Origin: Podospora pseudoanserina
Lineage: Eukaryota; Ascomycota; Sordariomycetes; Sordariales; Podosporaceae
Direction: 5' to 3'
DNA length: 64,000 nucleotides
Assembly (NCBI RefSeq): GCF_035222485.1
Contig: NC_085925.1
Coordinates: 1,860,001 to 1,924,000, forward strand
Within the stretch, counting starts at the first letter, position 1. Each line of letters opens with the position of its first letter. Below are positions 58,986 through 64,000 of this stretch, in pieces. The translations under genes were made by a program, and so were the position numbers. The notes below the pieces were generated by a model. It was given only the letters and a program-made list of their open reading frames with translations. It was not told where the DNA came from and did not search any database.

Positions 58986-60961
58986 ATGAGCGGACAGCCA
59001 GCCCGGAGAAGGCGAGGGCATTCGCTAGCAAGCACCAAGACCGTGCTTCTTTCTTTATTATCAGCATCACCAACTGCCATGGCCGCCTGCATTTCACTGC
59101 AAGGATCTAAAGCTTGTCCGGCCTGGCAGTCAGCTTCCATTACAACTTCCAATGGTCGTCTGAATGGTATCTTGTAAGTCGCTTGTCCCACGTGGATATC
59201 AGACATCCATTCCAGCGGGTTTCCGATTGTAGATGGACTAATATGTTGCCGGCAGTCGTTTCTTATCATTCGTTTCTAGCACCGAGACTTTCGATCAACG
59301 CTTATTGACTTTTGTGCAATCGGACTATGTCCAAGAAAAGTACGTCGACGCCATGTGATGTTGCGAGGTTTCGACTACTGACTGTTCCTAGATATCAAAC
59401 CCTGCTCGGTTGCGGGGATTTTGATCTCACCAACACCACCGAGCTCTACGCGCGTTTCACAACTACTGTAATATGTAATACTATCGTGCAAGAATCGATA
59501 GCAGATTGCAGTCTCGCCCCCGAAGACTCTCGACCTGTGTGCGCGGAAACATGCGTACGAGACCCCATGTCCCCTATGTTTTGGTGTAGAATTGGGAGGT
59601 TGTACTGACACCATGACTAGTCACAATTTGCCGAGGCCGAGACGTACGTTGTCAGTGACAACACGCTCTGTCCCAACCCTGGTAGGAACGCAAAGGAGCA
59701 GATCAGAGCCGACTTTACGGACTGCTCATCGCCTGACAATGCGCTTTCCGGACGCTCCTGTATCCAGGGTATCGCTAACGAGCCCGAGAACTGCGGGTAT
59801 GGTAGTAGCACCATTGGTCTGTGTTGGTACTGCGCTAAGGGCGGCATCAACTCAACCGATAGTTGCTGCTACAACTCGAATGCCGAGTCGAGGTGTGCTG
59901 GCGTGGTTTTGCCCTCGATCACACCTACCTTTGTACTTCCCACAAACACAGCACTGCCGCCCTCGAACGAGCAAAACGACGCTGAGAAGACCGGGCTAGG
60001 AGGGGGACCCATCGCTGGGATTGTGATTGGATCGATTGGCGGTGCTGCCCTGTTGGCATTGGGCATCTTCCTCTGTTGGCGGCGGCGTAGGCAGAGGCAG
60101 GGAAGCCAGAGCGGAAGCGTCTTCAATCAACCATCGCCTGCTAGGAAAGGGCCGGCCGTTCCTCAAATGGCTCAGCCAGGAACATCAGGACAGCCAGGTG
60201 TGCCACCGGGCTTTGAGGCTCTACCGGGCGGTAGAATAGCCCGGATGTCGGCACTCGAGGGACACTCGGCCGATGCACCATCACACCACGTTGGCCGAGA
60301 TATCGCCACAGCCACGTCTGCCGGCTACAGTAGGAGGAGCGACAGAAGAGGCGACGATCATTCCTCCTCTGACGGGTTTGGGTCCAGCCCAGAATCAGAC
60401 CGCGGCACGGGGATTGGAGTTCTCAGACCTCCGCCAACTGCTCTCAGGAGGAATGGTTCGCTCTCTAGCAGCTCGGTGCTGAATAGTGATGAGCCGCACT
60501 CCCCAACTAGTGGTGGGATGTCCTCTCCCCAAGGTATGGCCAGCCAGCAGTCTGAGCAGCTGCCATTCTTCAGAGACTACTATTCGCAAGACGAAATTCA
60601 CCCTGGTGATAGGGTGGCTGTGCTGTGGGCATATCAACCGCGTGCCCCTGACGAGTTCACTTTGGACCGCGGGCATATGCTCAAGGTTGTGGGTATTTGG
60701 GACGATGGGTGGGCGACGGGTATTCTGTTGGACGAGAGAGCGGAGGAGTGGGAGGCTCGCAGGAATGCTCAGCGAGACAGCGGGGTCTCGAACACATCTG
60801 GCAGAGTGGCATCGACTTCTCCACCAGCGAACGGTGAAATCAAGGCGTTCCCCCTCGTGTGTGTCTGCCTGCCAGAGCATTGGAGACGGACGATCGAGGG
60901 CGATGGGTCTACCGAGACGGGATCTAGCAGCCACCCGCTGACGACAACAACTGGGTCCTGA
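58986..60961 (+). CDS. Transmembrane protein with Cys-rich ectodomain and SH3 domain
   Basis: Four exons, 591 residues, with introns 59174-59255, 59340-59391 and 59555-59620. A basic start (QPARRRRGHS) and hydrophobic stretch TKTVLLSLLSASPTAMA resemble a signal peptide. The ectodomain holds about 17 cysteines, including LLGCGDF, VICNTIV, GLCWYCAKGG and DSCCYN. One membrane helix (IAGIVIGSIGGAALLALGIFLCW) is followed by RRRRQRQ. The long cytosolic part is Ser/Pro-rich and contains an SH3 domain (RVAVLWAYQPRAPDEFTL, then GIWDDGWATGILL). The plan resembles yeast Fus1 (membrane helix plus SH3); a surface signalling or polarity role is inferred. An in-frame ATG at 58851 would add 45 residues and bury the signal, so I chose the later one. 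Confidence 0.88.
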
Positions 60962-61960
60962 TTGATAGCTTGCGATTATGATTCCAGCGCTCGATCTACG
61001 TTCTGAATAATGTCTCGATGAGTGTCTCTATATTGTTTGGCATTGGCCACGGAGTTCGGTTGCGACACGGTTAGCTGCATTCTCTTCTCGGCCTTCTCAG
61101 GTCATAATCCCTGGCTCGCCGCCTTGTACATATTGCACCCAAAACGTGTTAGTTTTTGGCATATACCCATGTTAAGGAAGGTGTTTGCGGTTGGTGTTGG
61201 GGAGATTAGGGGGTGTTCGGTTTGTAATGATGTCCAGGAGAGTATCTTCATGATGACCGGTTAGAGATTCTCGTGCTTCTTTCTTATCACATAGCATCAA
61301 GATATTCTGCTGGTACTTGTTTTAAATACAAAAAACTGTTAGAGAAATCTGTTGGAATTCTGCACTTTTGAGGCTGTGACTGTCATTGATGATTGTGTCA
61401 CATTCTCCGGAAATGAAATCAACTTATTCTCCCAATAAACCTCCAGCATCATTTTCGAGTGCTTTGTTGCCCATCTCCAAGGCTGTCGAGAAGTTGTCAC
61501 TTATATGCACAAAGCGGGGTGTGGAGTTCGCGGGGTGGCAGGCTGGGATCATGGGTGGAGCTGAAAGGTAAACGGCCCACAGTGATTTCATTGAGCCAAA
61601 AGCTATCGTTATCTTATCGGCAGGCACCGATTGGCCCACCACCGTGTGCGTACTGTAGGCTTCAACACCGACTGACCAAAGCACCTCGTGCATCATAAAG
61701 CTGACCCAAAGTTCTGTCCCATACACATTTTCCCCAGCATTTCGACCCCGAGAAGACTACATCTGACCGTCACTCGCGACCTCCGACCGTACCAAGCACG
61801 AATACCTCCCTCACCCCGCATTGACGACGACCTTTCCGCAACCTCGAGCACCGCGAACCATTCGTCTACTGGTACTCCAAAATGCGCCGAGCTTTCTCAA
61901 CATTGAGACCTCGGTAGCCAGCTGTTCTAAGCGTCCCACCGCTTAATATCTCACACAGCG
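60962..61960. other. Intergenic
   Basis: The 3' flank of the SH3 membrane protein and the promoter of VPS15. No gene is seen. Confidence 0.5.
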
Positions 61961-64000
61961 ATGGGGCAGGGATTTTCTCTCGCCGCACCCCCAGCTGGGG
62001 CTGCCGGGATAGACGTTCCTGAGCTTGCCGACTTGGTCTACGAAAAGAGCATTGGCACCGCCCGCTTCATGAAGAGCATTCGAGCAAGACACCATGATGG
62101 AATCGTATTAGTCAAAGTTCTCATTAAACCATATCCCATGTCCCTGGACAAGTACAAAGAACAGGTCCTTCGTACGCGCCCTTTCCCCCTCAGCTTTACT
62201 GTGGGCATTGCTGACTTGTTGTCTCTAGGGGTAAGAAACGTGCTGGCCGATGTACCAAATGCCCTTCCATATCAACGTGCGATCGAAACCGAAACGAACG
62301 GATATTTGATTCGCCAGTTCTTCTACAACTCGTTATATGACCGTCTGAGCACACGACCGTTTTTGGAAGATATCGAGAAGAGATGGTTGGCCTTTCAACT
62401 GCTTTGCGCTGTGCGTGACTGCCATGACAAGGACATTTATCATGGCGATATCAAGACGGAGAATACACTGGTGACGTCGTGGAACTGGCTGTACCTGTCC
62501 GACTTTTCGTCCTCGTTCAAGCCGGTCATGCTACCTGAGGACAACCCTGCCGATTTTTCCTACTTTTTCGACACGTCCGGCCGCAGAACTTGCTACTTGG
62601 CGCCAGAGCGATTTGTTCCTTCGGGGGAGGAACTAGACCCAAATGCAAAGATAACATGGGCGATGGATGTGTTCAGCGTCGGGTGTGTGATTGCAGAGCT
62701 ATTTCTTGAAGCGCCCATCTTCAGCTTGAGCCAGCTGTACAAGTACCGGAAAGGGGAGTATGATCCTGGGATATCGCACCTGAGTCGGATCCCTGATAAG
62801 GACCTGAGGGAGATGGTGGGCCACATGATACAGCTGGATCCGCAGAAGAGATATTCGGCGGAACAGTACCTTGAGTTTTGGAAGGGAAAGGTGTTTCCGG
62901 CATACTTTTACAACTTTCTGCACCAGTACATGGAGGTGATTACGGATCTCTCCCCTGGGCACTCTTCAGATCCTGCCAAGAACGTCGGTCAAGCTGATGA
63001 GAGGATCGAGAGGGTGTGGTCGGATTTCGACAAGATCTCTTATTTCTTGGGATATCACAATACTGATACGCAGGTGGAGGAACGATCGGTGGCTCCCAGG
63101 CTGGGACTGGGGCATTTCCCAGTCCGACTCAACATCCCAAATAATGAGCATTTCGTGTCGAGCGACAAGCAGCCGTTGGCAGATGACGGCACGCTGATAT
63201 TCCTGACGCTGATTGTTTCCTCTCTCCGAAATACGGCACGCGCAAATTCAAAAGTCAAGGCATGCGATATACTTTTGGCCTTTTCTGAGCGGTTGACCGA
63301 CGAAGCAAAACTGGACCGGGTCTTGCCATATCTCGTTGCTTTGCTCAATGACAAGTCAGAGATTGTGGTCATTTCTGCGATTAGGACGATCACGCAGCTA
63401 CTGGATATGGTGAGGGTCATTACGCCTGTGAACGCACAGATATCTCTGGAGTATATCATGCCTAGGATGCAGGTTGTGTTGCTTGGAACGCAGCGCTCGA
63501 CTAGTTCGGCGGTTCGAGCAACATATGCTTCGGCTTTGGGCAAGTTGGCCAAGATTGCGGACCGCTTTCTTGTCATGGCTGCTACGCTGCGAGGAGATGG
63601 ATCTACGACCATTGCAGATCCTGAGGTTGAGCCTGGGACGGAGCCAGACGCGGCGTTTGATGGGCTTTATGACAATGCCCGCAGGGAGTTGACCGGCCTG
63701 TTCGAAACTCACACCAAGGCGCTGATTGAGGATTCGGATCCCTTTGTGCGACGAGCCTTCCTTACCTCGGTGCCAGAGCTGTGTATCTTCTTCGGTGTTG
63801 CCCAGGCCAACGACATCATCTTGGCTCATCTCAACACCTACCTCAATGATCGAGACTGGATGCTGAAATGCGCCTTCTTTGACGCGATCGTGGGAATTGC
63901 GACTTTCCTCGGCAGCAGCACGCTGGAAAAGTTCATTCTGCCTCTTATGGTGCAGGCGGTCACGGACCCGGAAGAGTATGTTGTCCAGGGTGCGCTCCGT
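61961..64000 (+). CDS. vps15: VPS15, regulatory kinase-like subunit of PI3-kinase (3' end outside window)
   Basis: The 5' part of the gene, with one 57-bp intron (62172-62228); about 660 residues are visible and the frame runs off the end. MGQGFSL offers a Gly2 myristoylation site as in known Vps15. The kinase domain has VLIKPY at the lysine position, IYHGDIKTENTLV as catalytic loop and LSDFSSSFKP in place of DFG, all typical of Vps15. It is followed by CYLAPERFVPSGEE and DVFSVGCVIAELFL. A HEAT-repeat region begins near LIFLTLIVSSLRN and continues to the window end; the WD repeats would lie beyond. It anchors and activates Vps34 on endosomes and autophagosomes. Confidence 0.96.
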   Translation, partial: MGQGFSLAAPPAGAAGIDVPELADLVYEKSIGTARFMKSIRARHHDGIVLVKVLIKPYPMSLDKYKEQVLRTRPFPLSFTVGIADLLSLGVRNVLADVPNALPYQRAIETETNGYLIRQFFYNSLYDRLSTRPFLEDIEKRWLAFQLLCAVRDCHDKDIYHGDIKTENTLVTSWNWLYLSDFSSSFKPVMLPEDNPADFSYFFDTSGRRTCYLAPERFVPSGEELDPNAKITWAMDVFSVGCVIAELFLEAPIFSLSQLYKYRKGEYDPGISHLSRIPDKDLREMVGHMIQLDPQKRYSAEQYLEFWKGKVFPAYFYNFLHQYMEVITDLSPGHSSDPAKNVGQADERIERVWSDFDKISYFLGYHNTDTQVEERSVAPRLGLGHFPVRLNIPNNEHFVSSDKQPLADDGTLIFLTLIVSSLRNTARANSKVKACDILLAFSERLTDEAKLDRVLPYLVALLNDKSEIVVISAIRTITQLLDMVRVITPVNAQISLEYIMPRMQVVLLGTQRSTSSAVRATYASALGKLAKIADRFLVMAATLRGDGSTTIADPEVEPGTEPDAAFDGLYDNARRELTGLFETHTKALIEDSDPFVRRAFLTSVPELCIFFGVAQANDIILAHLNTYLNDRDWMLKCAFFDAIVGIATFLGSSTLEKFILPLMVQAVTDPEEYVVQGALR

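Noticed and set aside
1-64000. Transposons, CRISPR arrays, rRNA genes
   Set aside because: No transposase or reverse-transcriptase motif, long terminal repeats, repeat-spacer array or rRNA sequence was recognised.

Overview
The window is nuclear DNA from a filamentous ascomycete, most likely a Sordariomycete close to the Sordariales. Genes carry short introns of about 47-220 bp with GTAAGT-like donors and CTAAC-like branch sites. Families restricted to these fungi are present: a HET domain, kinases with a fungal N-terminal extension, a Zn2Cys6 regulator with a fungal MHR domain, and a DUF3112-like membrane protein. No gene is identical to a species I can name. All exon boundaries were read by eye from splice signals and frame continuity, and no database search was made.

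Layout. 1-13.7 kb is gene-poor and holds one Zn2Cys6 transcription factor (5.3-7.7 kb) with about 5 kb and 6 kb of apparently non-coding flank; the downstream flank contains a 78-bp tandem repeat. At 13.8-16.0 kb lies a six-exon MFS transporter. From 16.6 to 29.4 kb is an accessory block: a decayed Ser/Thr kinase (minus), a divergent decayed kinase-HET fusion (plus), an apparently intact Ifi-6-16-like membrane protein, an intact pseudokinase lacking its catalytic Asp, and a decayed F-box-like gene. A second decayed member of that F-box-like family lies on the opposite strand at 51.7-53.9 kb.

From 30 to 51 kb the window is mostly housekeeping: a DUF3112-like membrane protein, the PP2A catalytic subunit, exocyst Exo84, mitochondrial import receptor Tom20, tRNA-wybutosine enzyme Tyw1, a TMEM42-like EamA protein, TFIIA gamma, V-ATPase subunit c'' and the two-domain molybdenum-cofactor protein (gephyrin, CnxE or NIT-9 type). 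After the second pseudogene come an AT-rich 21-bp minisatellite, a possible 90-residue gene, a 3.7-kb gap, a transmembrane SH3 protein and the 5' part of VPS15, which runs off the end.

How it fits together. The housekeeping genes are unrelated neighbours; Exo84/Tom20 and TFIIA gamma/Vma16 are divergent pairs that probably share promoter space. The accessory block is the unusual part. HET domains, their fused kinases and F-box-like families belong to the rapidly evolving repertoire linked to non-self recognition in these fungi. Here most of them are broken by stops and frameshifts, while the pseudokinase and the Ifi-6-16-like gene between them stay open.
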